NCBI RefSeq assembly: GCF_027587195.1
Contig: NZ_JAPDDP010000004.1
Span: forward strand, 122,862 to 186,861
Length of the DNA stretch: 64,000 nucleotides
Source of the DNA: Solirubrobacter phytolaccae
GTDB lineage: Bacteria; Actinomycetota; Thermoleophilia; Solirubrobacterales; Solirubrobacteraceae
Direction of reading: 5' to 3'
A program made the translations under genes and the position numbers. This document shows, in pieces, positions 8,190 through 16,587 of this stretch (the first letter of the stretch is position 1; every line of letters starts with the position of its first letter). The notes below the pieces were generated by a model, which searched no databases, had not been told where the DNA came from, and was given only the letters and a program-made list of their open reading frames with translations.

Positions 8190-9218
8190 ATGGACCAGCG
8201 AGCGTGGGAGCGCGTCCCGATCGAGGCGCAGAGCGTGGATGCACCGTTGTCGCGCGCGGCGGTGTTCCTCGTGATGGAGGCCGGAGCGGGGGACGCGGCG
8301 CTCGCCGGCATCCGTGACGCGCTCGGCTCGGTCGGCGACCTCGTCAAGAACGTCGGCTTCCGCGACCTCGGTGGGCGGCTGTCGTGCGTCGTCGGGATCG
8401 GCGCGCCGCTGTGGGATCGGTTGTCGCCCGGCGCGCGGCCGGCCGAGCTGCATCCGTTCACGCCGATCCACGGCCCGGTCCACACGGCGCCGTCGACGCC
8501 CGGGGACCTGCTGTTCCACCTGCGGGCGGAGCGTGAGGACATGACGTTCGAGCTCGAGCGCCAGCTGCTCGACGTGCTCGGCGACTCCGCGCGTGTGGTC
8601 GACGAGACGGTCGGCTTCCGCTACTTCGACGCGCGTGACCTGCTCGGCTTCGTCGACGGCACCGCGAACCCGGTCGGCGCGGAGCTGCCGGAGGCGGCCG
8701 TGATCGGCGACGACGCCGCGTTCGCCGGGGGCAGCTACGTGGTCGTCCAGAAGTACCTGCACGACATGGCGGGCTGGGCCGCGCTGACGACCGAGCAGCA
8801 GGAGGCGATCATCGGCCGCACCAAGCTCGACAACATCGAGCTCGACGACGATGACGCGCCGCGCAAGTCGCACAAGACGCTCGCGACGATCGAAGACGAG
8901 GACGGCGGCGAGCTCGCGATCCTGCGCGACAACATGCCGTTCGGCCGGCCCGGCGCGGGCGAGTTCGGCACCTACTTCATCGGCTACTCCGCGCGGCTGT
9001 GGGTGATCGAGCAGATGCTCGAGCGGATGTTCGTCGGCGAGCCGGAGGGCGCCTACGACCGGCTGCTGGACTTCTCGACCGCGGTCACCGGAACGACGTT
9101 CTTCGTGCCGACGTCGGCGATGCTGGACGCGCTCGCCGAGCCGCCCGCGAAGGCGGTCGTGGCGAGTGACCCGGCCGCGTCGTCGCTGGGCATCGGGTCG
9201 CTGCGCTCACGTCCCTAG
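8190..9218 (+). CDS. DyP-type peroxidase with encapsulin cargo peptide
   Basis: The 342-residue protein is a heme dye-decolorising peroxidase of the B type. GFVDGTANP holds the distal Asp (D156), ILRDNMPFG the distal Arg (R246) and KSHKT the proximal His (H228), all at the spacing of Rhodococcus DypB. The last residues, SSLGIGSLRSRP, are a family 1 encapsulin loading peptide almost identical to the ferritin's SLGIGSLKG, so the enzyme is very likely packed in the shell encoded 1.7 kb upstream. A ribosome site (AAGGA) precedes the ATG. The tail overlaps the convergent hydrolase by 12 bases. Confidence 0.95.
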   Translation: MDQRAWERVPIEAQSVDAPLSRAAVFLVMEAGAGDAALAGIRDALGSVGDLVKNVGFRDLGGRLSCVVGIGAPLWDRLSPGARPAELHPFTPIHGPVHTAPSTPGDLLFHLRAEREDMTFELERQLLDVLGDSARVVDETVGFRYFDARDLLGFVDGTANPVGAELPEAAVIGDDAAFAGGSYVVVQKYLHDMAGWAALTTEQQEAIIGRTKLDNIELDDDDAPRKSHKTLATIEDEDGGELAILRDNMPFGRPGAGEFGTYFIGYSARLWVIEQMLERMFVGEPEGAYDRLLDFSTAVTGTTFFVPTSAMLDALAEPPAKAVVASDPAASSLGIGSLRSRP

Positions 9219-10058
9219 GACCTCGCGCAGCTTCGCGGCGAATGCCTCGGGCTGGCCCGCCCAGCCGAACTCGCCGTCCAGGAACCCGCCGTGGTGGCTG
9301 GGGAACACGACCGCCTCCTGGCCGAGGAAGGCCGCGGTGCCGTCGGCGGTGCGGCCGGTGAACGTCGCGCGCGACTCCTCGCCGACCGCGATCACCACCC
9401 GCGTCGGAGCTGCCGCGAGTGCTTTGACGTCCGGGCGGTAGTCGCGGATCGCCGCGCCGCGGTCGCTCAGCAGCGGGTCCTCGCGGGTGCCGTCGTCCGT
9501 GGCCGGCATCCCGAACATCGCGGGGTCGGGCGCGGGCTGCGCGAAGTACGCGTCGGTGTACTCGCCCTGCCACGAGGTGAGCGTGATGAACGCCGCCATG
9601 CCGTGGCCCCAGCCCTTGGCCGCGTAGGTGTTCTGCACGACCTGGCTCGCCCGGCGGGCCGCCTCGGCGTCCGGCAGCAGGTCGATCAGCGGCGGCTCGT
9701 GCGCGACGAGCGTGACGACGTCGTCCGGGTACGCCGCGACGAGCGCGAGCGCCGTGACCGCGCCGCCGCTGCTCGCGAACAGGTCGACTGGGCCGCCGAC
9801 CGCCTCGATCACCGCGTGCACGTCCCCAGCCTGCACTTCGGGGGACGAATCGACACGGCCGTCGTGACGGAGGCTGCGACCCATCCCGCGCGGGTCGTAG
9901 GTGACGACGGTGCGGTCGGCGAAGAGCGCGGCGAGCGCGCGGAAGCCGCTCGCGTCCATCGGCTGCCCGATCATCAGCAGCGGCCGGCCAGGCGCCGAGC
10001 CGTGGACGTCGTAGGTGATGTCGGCCTGCGCGTGGTGCACGACGTGCGTGGTCTTCAT
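9207..10058 (-). CDS. alpha/beta hydrolase
   Basis: The 283-residue protein has an alpha/beta-hydrolase fold: LLMIGQPMDASGF (oxyanion region), VVTYDPRGMGRS, the nucleophile elbow FASSGGAVTAL (Ser near residue 98), VAHEPP, and a late His in PSHHGGFLDGEF. Similar proteins include esterases and peroxidase-like hydrolases; the substrate is unknown. The ATG at 10058 overlaps the stop of the acetyltransferase fusion upstream (ATGA), so the two form an operon. Confidence 0.82.
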   Translation of the reverse strand: MKTTHVVHHAQADITYDVHGSAPGRPLLMIGQPMDASGFRALAALFADRTVVTYDPRGMGRSLRHDGRVDSSPEVQAGDVHAVIEAVGGPVDLFASSGGAVTALALVAAYPDDVVTLVAHEPPLIDLLPDAEAARRASQVVQNTYAAKGWGHGMAAFITLTSWQGEYTDAYFAQPAPDPAMFGMPATDDGTREDPLLSDRGAAIRDYRPDVKALAAAPTRVVIAVGEESRATFTGRTADGTAAFLGQEAVVFPSHHGGFLDGEFGWAGQPEAFAAKLREVLGT

Positions 10059-11254
10059 GTTCCCGAAGACTCCTCGGGCTCGAGGAACTCATCGGCGCGC
10101 AGCCGGTCGAGGACCCGGCGCACGACGTACGACTCGACCGGGTCCAGCTCGACCCACGGCACGCCGCCAGAGTACGACTCACCGAGGCCCTCCAGCACGG
10201 CGAGCAGCGGGCGGACCTCGTAGGCGGTGATGGTGACGTCGCCCGGCTCGGAGCGCCCCGCTTCGAGGGGCTTGTAGACCTGCTCGACGAGCGCGGGCAG
10301 ATCGCCCCAGGGATCCTCGCCGAGCAGGTCGATCACCCTCGCTCCCGCCTTCGCCTCGAGCGCGACCTCGAGCAGCCGGACGAGCACGGCGCGGACGTCG
10401 TCCGTCAGCGCGAGGACGACGGGCTCGCCGAGCTGCGGCCAGTACGTGCTGCCGGCCTTGATCTCGTCCTCGAGCGCGAGCTCCTCCGCCTCCGTGTCGA
10501 GCTCGGCGAACAGCGCGTCGCTCAGGACGCTGCGGGCGACCGCGAGCCGGGCGAAGAGATCCGCGCGATCGGTGTAGTCGAGCACGGTCGCCGCGTCGTC
10601 GGCGCCGTCGAAAGCGACCGCCGAGCCGATCCGGTCGAGCGAGACCACGATGCCGTTGAGGTCCTTCACCACGCGCAGCAGCTCCCGCCGCGGGACACCG
10701 ACGGCGGCCGCGGTCCCGCGCAGCTCGTCGTCGTACGTGCGCGCGAACACGAGCGCGTCCGTCTTGCCGCCGTCGAGGAACGCGCGCAGCCGACCCTCGT
10801 ACGTGAACCCGGCCGACGCGAGCAGCCGCTGCGAGGGAGCGTTGACCGGCGCGACCCAGGCTTCCACGCGCTGCATCCCGGCGTGGTCGAGTGCCCAGCC
10901 GGCCGCAAGCCGCGCCGCCCTCGTGCCGATGCCCCGCCCGCGTGCCGCCGGGACCACCCAGTACCCGAGCCCGACCACACGCGGCTGCGGTCGCACACCC
11001 AGCCAGAGCAACCCCACCGCGACGTCGTCCTCGGTGATCGCGAGCGAGATCCCCTCACCGTCCTCGATCCGCCGGCGCTGCCGCGCGATGAACGCCAGGC
11101 CGGCCTCGCGCGTGAACACCGCGGGCACCGTCGTCCCGGCTGGAATGCGCGGATCGGTCGCCGCCTGCTCGACGCACGCGAGGTCCTCGTCACGCCACGG
11201 CCGCAGCGTCACCGCGCCGCTGGAGAGTCCGGGAGCCGGGTACGACAGCGCCAT
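10055..11254 (-). CDS. GNAT acetyltransferase fused to an unknown C-terminal domain
   Basis: Residues 1-180 of 399 are a RimJ/RimL-type N-acetyltransferase (VTLRPWRDEDLACVEQA; acetyl-CoA motif VVPAARGRGIGTRAARLAAGW near 98-118; NAPSQRLLASAGFTYEGRLR). Residues about 190-399 form a separate module I cannot name. It is rich in hydrophobic helices (DLFARLAVARSVLSDALFAEL, VRAVLVRLLEVALEA) and ends in an acidic tail (EFLEPEESSGT). The start overlaps the lipoprotein stop by one base and the stop overlaps the hydrolase start, so three genes are coupled. Confidence 0.8.
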   Translation of the reverse strand: MALSYPAPGLSSGAVTLRPWRDEDLACVEQAATDPRIPAGTTVPAVFTREAGLAFIARQRRRIEDGEGISLAITEDDVAVGLLWLGVRPQPRVVGLGYWVVPAARGRGIGTRAARLAAGWALDHAGMQRVEAWVAPVNAPSQRLLASAGFTYEGRLRAFLDGGKTDALVFARTYDDELRGTAAAVGVPRRELLRVVKDLNGIVVSLDRIGSAVAFDGADDAATVLDYTDRADLFARLAVARSVLSDALFAELDTEAEELALEDEIKAGSTYWPQLGEPVVLALTDDVRAVLVRLLEVALEAKAGARVIDLLGEDPWGDLPALVEQVYKPLEAGRSEPGDVTITAYEVRPLLAVLEGLGESYSGGVPWVELDPVESYVVRRVLDRLRADEFLEPEESSGT

Positions 11255-11718
11255 CAGGACTTGAGCTCGATGCGCCCCGTGTCGTCGGCGCGAGCGTTCT
11301 CCGTGAAGCGCTCGCCGCGCTTGAGGCGGCGCCGGTCGGGGTTGTGGAACGGGCGCCGGCCGTCCTCCGCCCACAGCACCGCGATCCGCTTGCCGCCGAT
11401 CGGCATGACCACGAAGCAGTCGCCGCGCTCGTAGGACACGTAGACGTCGATCGGCGCGAGGTCGGCGACGAACTCGTTCGCGGTGACCTGGAAGCTGTCG
11501 TCGAGCGCGTCCTCGTTCCACAGCTGGACGCACTGCTTCAGCGACCGTGCGCGCGAGAGCGCCGGCTTGGCCGTCGGCGTGGGGGAAGGCGTCGCGGTCG
11601 GTGTCGACGTCCGCGTGGGCGTCGGGGTCGAGGTCGGGGCCGCGGCCTGTTCCTCCCCGCCGCACGCGGCGAGGGTCAGCGCAGACAGCACCGCGAGCAC
11701 GATCGAATGGCGTGGCAT
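11254..11718 (-). CDS. small lipoprotein
   Basis: The ATG at 11718 gives MPRHSIVLAVLSALTLAACGG, a lipoprotein signal peptide with the lipidated Cys at residue 19. A Thr/Pro-rich linker (about 27-52) leads to a roughly 95-residue globular domain with two cysteines (KQCVQLWN, GDCFVVMP). WNEDALDDSF resembles a cell-surface domain seen in several secreted actinobacterial proteins. Function is unknown. Longer upstream reading would lose the signal peptide, so I reject it. Confidence 0.75.
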   Translation of the reverse strand: MPRHSIVLAVLSALTLAACGGEEQAAAPTSTPTPTRTSTPTATPSPTPTAKPALSRARSLKQCVQLWNEDALDDSFQVTANEFVADLAPIDVYVSYERGDCFVVMPIGGKRIAVLWAEDGRRPFHNPDRRRLKRGERFTENARADDTGRIELKS

Positions 11719-11737
11719 CGGTCCACTCGGTACCCGT

Positions 11738-12253
11738 TCAACGCGCGAGCCACCCTCCCAGCACACGGGTCACGACCGGCATCATCACGTAGGTCATCAG
11801 GCTGAGCAGCACGAGCGGCAGGAGCGCCGCGCGCAGGAGCAGCGGGAGGTGCTCGACGTGCGGCGCGGCCAGCCACTGGAACAGCACGACCAGCGGGTAC
11901 GCGCCGACGAACGACGCCAGCCACATCTTCCACTTCGGTGGCTTGCCGACCGCGGTGAACCAGGGCTCGAGGCCGCTCAGCCGCTCCGGCTCGCCGACGC
12001 GCTCCGCGATGCCGGCCAGCTCGTCGTGCAGCGCGTCACGGTCGGCGGAGTCCAGCCAGCGGCGCATCGCTCCCCGGTCCGCGAACCGGTGCACGAGGTG
12101 GTAGTCCGGCACGCCCGCCTCGTGCAGCAGGACCGCGTCGAGCTCGTCCGTCAGCCGCTGCTCGAGGTCGGCCTCGTGGCCCGGATGGGCGCGCCAGGTC
12201 GAGACCAGCACGAGCGGGTCGCGCGCGGAGGTCTCGCGAAGGATCGTGGTCAT
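11738..12253 (-). CDS. antibiotic-biosynthesis-monooxygenase (ABM) domain membrane protein
   Basis: Residues 8-100 of 171 form an ABM dimeric alpha-beta barrel (LVLVSTWRAHPGHEADLEQ, HLVHRFADRGAMRRWLDS). The rest carries a tryptophan-rich turn (GKPPKWKMWLASF) and two membrane segments (YPLVVLFQWLAA and LLLRAALLPLVLLSLMTYVMM). Proteins of this layout are common in actinobacteria, and their ABM part need not be catalytic. A palindrome at 12285-12303, shared with another gene's upstream region, lies 32 bases before the ATG. Confidence 0.82.
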   Translation of the reverse strand: MTTILRETSARDPLVLVSTWRAHPGHEADLEQRLTDELDAVLLHEAGVPDYHLVHRFADRGAMRRWLDSADRDALHDELAGIAERVGEPERLSGLEPWFTAVGKPPKWKMWLASFVGAYPLVVLFQWLAAPHVEHLPLLLRAALLPLVLLSLMTYVMMPVVTRVLGGWLAR

Positions 12254-12284
12254 GGACGACAGCGTCCACCCGCTCGGCGCGTGC

Positions 12285-12303
12285 GTCTTCAGTAGCGCGC
12301 TAC
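12285..12303 (-). promoter_or_regulatory. candidate operator, copy 1 of a shared motif
   Basis: GTCTTCAGTAGCGCGCTAC on the plus strand contains the perfect 12-bp palindrome GTAGCGCGCTAC. Seventeen of its 19 bases recur at 49465-49483, also upstream of a leftward gene. It overlaps the stop of the hydrolase gene ending at 12300. A shared regulator site is the simplest inference. Confidence 0.4.
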
Positions 12304-12956
12304 GGCACCCGCGCGCCCGGATACGCAGGGGCGAGGATCGCCTCGGCGACGGCCTCGGGCTGGCTCAGCGCGGCGAGATGTCCACCGGGCACGGGCACGA
12401 CCTCGACGCCCAGCCGCTCACGGGCGACGCGCGCCTGGAAGTCCAACGGGAAGAAGCGATCGTCGCGGCCGGCGAGCACGGTGGTCGGGACGTCGGGCCA
12501 GCGCGAGAACCCGCTCGGCTGGATGAACGCGATGTCGGCCTCCTCGCGCTGGTGCTCGGCGCCCGCCGCCGCGATCTGCTCCGGCACGTCGTGCAGGAAC
12601 AACGTCGCGAGATCGTCGTCCGTCTCCGGCCAGCTCGTGTTCGACCACCACTGGCCCGGCGTCTCGCCCGGCGCGGGGAGCATCGCGTTGAGCAGGACGA
12701 GGCGCTCGACCGGCAGCCGATCGCAGCAGCCGAGCGCCGTGAACGCGCCCATCGACTGCGCGACGAGCACGACGCGCGCCTCGCCCGCGGCGGCCACGGC
12801 CACGAACGCCTCGTACTCGCGCAGGCCCGCGGTCGGGCTCGCGCCCGGTAGGTCGACGGCGATCGCGGTGTGGCCCGCGGCGGTCAGCAGCGGCACCACG
12901 CGGTGCCAGTACCAGGCGGCGCCACCGGCGCCCGGGATCAAGACGAAGGTGCTCAC
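12300..12956 (-). CDS. alpha/beta hydrolase
   Basis: The 218-residue protein shows FVLIPGAGGAAWYWHRVVP, the nucleophile elbow VLVAQSMGAFTAL (Ser near 75), VLAGRDDRFFPLDF (acid residue) and GGHLAALSQPEAVAEAI (catalytic His), a complete catalytic set. It resembles small esterase-like proteins related to plant methyl esterases. The GTG at 12956 is preferred; an upstream in-frame ATG near 13029 would run through the intergenic operator region shared with the divergent HxlR gene, which may control both. Confidence 0.8.
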   Translation of the reverse strand: MSTFVLIPGAGGAAWYWHRVVPLLTAAGHTAIAVDLPGASPTAGLREYEAFVAVAAAGEARVVLVAQSMGAFTALGCCDRLPVERLVLLNAMLPAPGETPGQWWSNTSWPETDDDLATLFLHDVPEQIAAAGAEHQREEADIAFIQPSGFSRWPDVPTTVLAGRDDRFFPLDFQARVARERLGVEVVPVPGGHLAALSQPEAVAEAILAPAYPGARVP

Positions 12957-12998
12957 GAACGGCTTAGACGACGGTGGCGCCGCGAACTCATCGCTCCT

Positions 12999-13023
12999 AG
13001 TCGCTTCGATTTCCGAAGTCGCT
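12999..13023. promoter_or_regulatory. candidate HxlR operator in divergent intergenic region
   Basis: AGTCGCT occurs twice in direct orientation, at about 12999-13005 and 13017-13023, around an inverted pair CTTCG/CGAAG (13004-13008 and 13014-13018). This symmetrical block sits just upstream of the HxlR ATG at 13030, where an autoregulatory site would be expected. No protection data exist; the call rests on position and symmetry. Confidence 0.4.
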
Positions 13024-13029
13024 AACATT

Positions 13030-13365
13030 ATGTGCGTGAAGCAGCTCACCCACCAGCAGTGCCTCGGCGCCGACGCGGCGCTGAGCCGCGCGTTCTCGTT
13101 GCTCGGGAAGCGCTGGACCGCCGTCGTGCTCGGCACGCTCGGCACCGGTGGCCCCACCGGGTTCCGTGAGCTGTCGCGGGCGGTCGGCGGGATCTCCGAT
13201 TCCGTGCTGTCGGACCGCCTCACCGAGTTGACGCAGGCCGGCCTCATCACCCGCACCGTCGATGCGGGCCCGCCCATCTCGGTCACCTACGCGCTCTCAG
13301 AGCGCGGCGCTGCGCTGATGCCGGCGTTCGAACAGATCTCGACTTGGGCCCAGGAGCACCTCTAG
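13030..13365 (+). CDS. HxlR family transcriptional regulator
   Basis: The 111-residue protein is a MarR/HxlR winged-helix regulator. It has the N-terminal Cys typical of redox- or aldehyde-sensing members (HQQCLGADAALSRAFSLLGKRW), the recognition helix region FRELSRAVGGISDSVLSDRLTEL, and the wing GPPISVTYALSERGAAL. The next gene begins two bases after its stop, so it likely controls the two-flavin fusion protein and the dehydrogenase downstream, and perhaps the divergent hydrolase. Confidence 0.9.
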   Translation: MCVKQLTHQQCLGADAALSRAFSLLGKRWTAVVLGTLGTGGPTGFRELSRAVGGISDSVLSDRLTELTQAGLITRTVDAGPPISVTYALSERGAALMPAFEQISTWAQEHL

Positions 13366-13367
13366 CT

Positions 13368-15566
13368 ATGGCCGACTATGGACACGACCTCGTCTTCGGC
13401 ACCTTCCTCACGCCGCAGGCGAGCAACCCCGACGACGTCGTCGCGCTCGCGCAGCTGACCGAGCGCGCCGGGCTGGACCTCGCGACCTTCCAGGACCACC
13501 CGTACCAGGCCGCGTTCCTGGACACGTGGACGCTGATGACGTGGGTCGCCGCGCGCACGGAGACGCTGAGGATCTCCCCGAACGTGCTCAGCCTGCCGCT
13601 GCGTCAGCCCGCCGTGCTGGCGCGCAGCGCCGCCAGCCTTGACCTGCTGTCGCACGGCCGGCTCGAACTGGGCCTGGGCGCGGGCGCGTTCTGGGACCCG
13701 ATCGTCGCCATGGGCGGCCCGCGCCGCACGCCGGGCGAGTCCGTCGTCGCGCTCGAAGAGGCGATCGACGTGCTGCGCCAGATGTGGGACGTCACGACCC
13801 GCCGCGGCGTGCGCGTGGACGGCGAGCACTACAAGGTGATCGGCGCCAAGCGCGGCCCGGAGCCGGCGCACGAGATCCCGATCCACCTCGGCGCCTACAA
13901 GCCGCGCATGCTGCGCCTGACCGGGCGCAAGGCCGACGGCTGGCTGCCGAGCCAGGCTTACATGCAGCCGGAGGACTACGCGCCCGCGAACGCACGCATC
14001 GACGAGGCCGCCGAGAAGGCCGGCCGCGATCCGCGCGAGATCCGGCGCATGCTCAACGTCAACACGAGCGACGTCGAAGAGCTGGTCGAGCTCGCGCTGG
14101 AGCACGGCTTCTCGACGTTCATCCTCGGCAGTGACGACCCAGCTTCCATCCAACGCTTCGGGGAGGAAATCGCGCCCGCCGTACGTCAGGCGGTCGCGAC
14201 CGAACGCGCGGCGCGGGGCACGACCACCGGTTCGATCGGTCGTGGCCCCGCGGTGCGTGCGCAGCGCATGTCGGGCATCGACTACGACGCGGCGCCCGTC
14301 GCCGCCGTCGAGCCGGGCGACCGCGCGTACGGCAAGGTCCGCTCGACCTACATGCGCAAGGGCTCGCCGGGCCTCGTGCTGCAGCCGGAGAACGTCGAGG
14401 AGGTCTCGAAGGCGTTGATCTACGCCCGCGAGCAGGACGTGCCGCTGGCGGTCCGCAGCGGCGGTCACGGCATCAGCGGCCGCTCGACCAACGACGGCGG
14501 CATCATCATCGACCTCGGCAAGCTCAACGGCATCGCGGTCGGCGACGGCACGGCCGTCCGGCTCGGCCCGGGCGCGCGCTGGGGTCACGTCGCGCAGGAG
14601 CTCGGCTCCCGCGGGCTCGGGATGAGCTCGGGCGACTTCGGTGACGTCGGCGTCGGCGGGCTCGCGACCGCGGGCGGCGTCGGCTTCATGTCGCGCAAGC
14701 ACGGCCTGACGATCGACCACATCACCGGCGCGCAGGTCGTGCTCGCCGACGGCAGCATCGTGCGCGCCGACCCGGACCTGCTGTGGGCGATCCGCGGCGC
14801 GGGCGGGAACTTCGGCGTCGTCACCGAGTTCGAGCTGGACGCCTACCCGGTCGACAAGGTCGTCTTCTCGACGATGGCCTTCGACGCGCGCGACACCGCG
14901 CAGGCACTCACCCGCTGGGGCTACCGGATCGAGCACTCGCCGCGCGAGCTGACGAGCTTCCTCAACCTGGTGATGCAGCAGGGCGTGCCGATCATCCAGC
15001 TCTACTCCGTCTACGCGGGCGACGACACCGAGGCCGCGATCGAGGCGCTCACGCCGCTGCTCGACGTCGCGCCCGTGCTCGACCAGAGCGCCCAGCTCGT
15101 CCCGTACCCGGCGATCGTCGCGCCTCAGGGCGGCATCCACATGGGCGGCTCACCGACCGCGATCCGCGCGGGCCTGGCCGAGCACCTCGACGAGGCGACG
15201 TCCAACGGCCTGGCCGCGTTGATGGAGTCGGGCGAGTCGGGCTGGCTGCAGATCCGCTCGGTCGGCGGCGCCGTCAACGACGTGCCGGCCGACGCCACGG
15301 CCTACGCGCACCGCACGCAGAACTTCAGCGTCAACGCCGTCGGACGGACGATGGAGCGCATCAACGAGGCCTGGGACGAGCACGTGTATCCGCACATGAA
15401 CGGCCTCTACCTGAGCTTCGACACCGACCCGCGCCAGGAGCGCATCCACGACGCGTTCCCGGAGCCGACCTTCGCCCGCCTGCGCGAGCTCAAGGCCAAG
15501 TACGATCCCGACAACGTGTTCCGTCAGAACTTCGCGATCACGCCCGCGCACGCGTCGATGACATGA
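13368..15566 (+). CDS. fusion of a luciferase-like monooxygenase domain with a berberine-bridge FAD oxidase
   Basis: Residues 1-285 of 732 are a luciferase-like (LLM) FMN- or F420-dependent oxidoreductase: VFGTFLTPQ, DHPYQAAFLDTWTLMTWVAART, LLSHGRLELGLGAGAF, GRKADGWLPSQAY. Residues about 300-732 are a VAO/PCMH-type FAD oxidase. AVRSGGHGISGRS bears the His that is normally linked covalently to FAD, GGLATAGGVGFMSRKHGL is the second FAD motif, and KYDPDNVFRQNFAI is the BBE signature. Both halves look intact. It is in an operon with the HxlR regulator before it and the dehydrogenase after it. Confidence 0.88.
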   Translation: MADYGHDLVFGTFLTPQASNPDDVVALAQLTERAGLDLATFQDHPYQAAFLDTWTLMTWVAARTETLRISPNVLSLPLRQPAVLARSAASLDLLSHGRLELGLGAGAFWDPIVAMGGPRRTPGESVVALEEAIDVLRQMWDVTTRRGVRVDGEHYKVIGAKRGPEPAHEIPIHLGAYKPRMLRLTGRKADGWLPSQAYMQPEDYAPANARIDEAAEKAGRDPREIRRMLNVNTSDVEELVELALEHGFSTFILGSDDPASIQRFGEEIAPAVRQAVATERAARGTTTGSIGRGPAVRAQRMSGIDYDAAPVAAVEPGDRAYGKVRSTYMRKGSPGLVLQPENVEEVSKALIYAREQDVPLAVRSGGHGISGRSTNDGGIIIDLGKLNGIAVGDGTAVRLGPGARWGHVAQELGSRGLGMSSGDFGDVGVGGLATAGGVGFMSRKHGLTIDHITGAQVVLADGSIVRADPDLLWAIRGAGGNFGVVTEFELDAYPVDKVVFSTMAFDARDTAQALTRWGYRIEHSPRELTSFLNLVMQQGVPIIQLYSVYAGDDTEAAIEALTPLLDVAPVLDQSAQLVPYPAIVAPQGGIHMGGSPTAIRAGLAEHLDEATSNGLAALMESGESGWLQIRSVGGAVNDVPADATAYAHRTQNFSVNAVGRTMERINEAWDEHVYPHMNGLYLSFDTDPRQERIHDAFPEPTFARLRELKAKYDPDNVFRQNFAITPAHASMT

Positions 15567-16381
15567 CCCGTGTCGGCTGGATCGGCCTCGGCGCGATGGG
15601 CGGTCCGATGGCGGCGTGCGCCGCGCGGGCCGGCTTCGAGATCGTCGCGTTCGATGCCGATCCGAGCCGGATCGAAGGGAAGGCCGCCGCGTCGGTGGCC
15701 GAGGCCGCGGGCGAGGACATCGTCGTCGTGATGGTGGCCACGGCCGACCAGGCCGACGAGGTGCTGCGCGACGTGCCGACGGAGACGCTCGTGGTGATGA
15801 TGTCGACCGTCGGGCCGGCCGCGGTGCAGCGGTGGGCGGAGCGGTGGTCGATCGTCGACGCGCCCGTGTCCGGTGGCGTCGCGCGGGCCGGCGAGGGCGA
15901 CCTGCTGATCATGGTCGCGGGCGAGGACTCGCGCGTCGAACGCGTGCGGCCGCTGCTCGACGCGCTGGCGCGCTCCGCTCCCGTGGTGGGCAGCGAGCCC
16001 GGCGACGGGCAGAAGGTCAAGCTCGTCAACCAGCTGCTGTGCGGCGTGCACATCGCGGCGGCCGCGGAGGCGCTGGCGTTCGCGGAGGCGCTCGGCCTCG
16101 ACGCGGGCGCGGTGCGCGAGATCGTCCGCGACGGTGCCGCCGCGTCGTTCATGCTCGACGACCGCGGCGAGCGGATGGTGCAGGGCGCGTTCGACGAGGT
16201 CAAGAGCGCGCTCGACATCTTCGTCAAGGACATGGGGCTCGTGACCGACGCGGCGCGAGCGACGGCGTATCCGGCGCCGCTCGCGAGCGCGGCCGAGCAG
16301 CTCTACGTCGCCGGGCGGCGAGCCGGGCTCGGCCGCTCCGACGACGCGTCGCTGATCAGGGTCCTGCGCGGAGACACCTAG
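15563..16381 (+). CDS. beta-hydroxyacid dehydrogenase (3-hydroxyisobutyrate type)
   Basis: The 272-residue protein starts with the Rossmann motif VGWIGLGAMGGPMA, has the substrate signature DAPVSGGVARAGEGDL, the catalytic Lys in QKVKLVNQLL, and FVKDMGLVTDAARA near the end. This is the full set for 3-hydroxyisobutyrate/tartronate-semialdehyde-type reductases or imine-reductase relatives. The ATG overlaps the preceding stop (ATGA). The stop TAG coincides with the left edge of a TA-flanked foldback element; without that insertion the next bases would also read TAG. Confidence 0.9.
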   Translation: MTRVGWIGLGAMGGPMAACAARAGFEIVAFDADPSRIEGKAAASVAEAAGEDIVVVMVATADQADEVLRDVPTETLVVMMSTVGPAAVQRWAERWSIVDAPVSGGVARAGEGDLLIMVAGEDSRVERVRPLLDALARSAPVVGSEPGDGQKVKLVNQLLCGVHIAAAAEALAFAEALGLDAGAVREIVRDGAAASFMLDDRGERMVQGAFDEVKSALDIFVKDMGLVTDAARATAYPAPLASAAEQLYVAGRRAGLGRSDDASLIRVLRGDT

Positions 16382-16544
16382 TGTCGCGATTCAGACGTTC
16401 GGGGGCAGCTACCGGACGTCTCGCCGCGCCTGGCGGCCGCCGGCGATCCCGCACGTACACCCGGTATGCGCCGGATCACCGGCGACCCCCAGCCACGACG
16501 ATCGGGCCCGCTATCTGCGCCCGAACTTCCGACTCGCGACACTA
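16379..16544. mobile_element. MITE-like foldback element with TA flanks
   Basis: The first 30 bases (from TAGTGTCGCGA at 16379) match the reverse complement of the last 30 (ending TCGCGACACTA at 16544) at 26 of 30 positions. Pairing continues inward (for example CGCCGGCGATCC with GGATCACCGGCG), so the whole 166 bases can fold into one long hairpin. TA at each border fits the target duplication of the IS630/Tc1 group. There is no ORF inside, so it would be non-autonomous. It could also act as a strong terminator for the operon ending at 16381. Confidence 0.6.
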
Positions 16545-16587
16545 GTCGCGGGAATCGGGCGCGGGCGCGTGGCGTCTGGCGTTCGCG

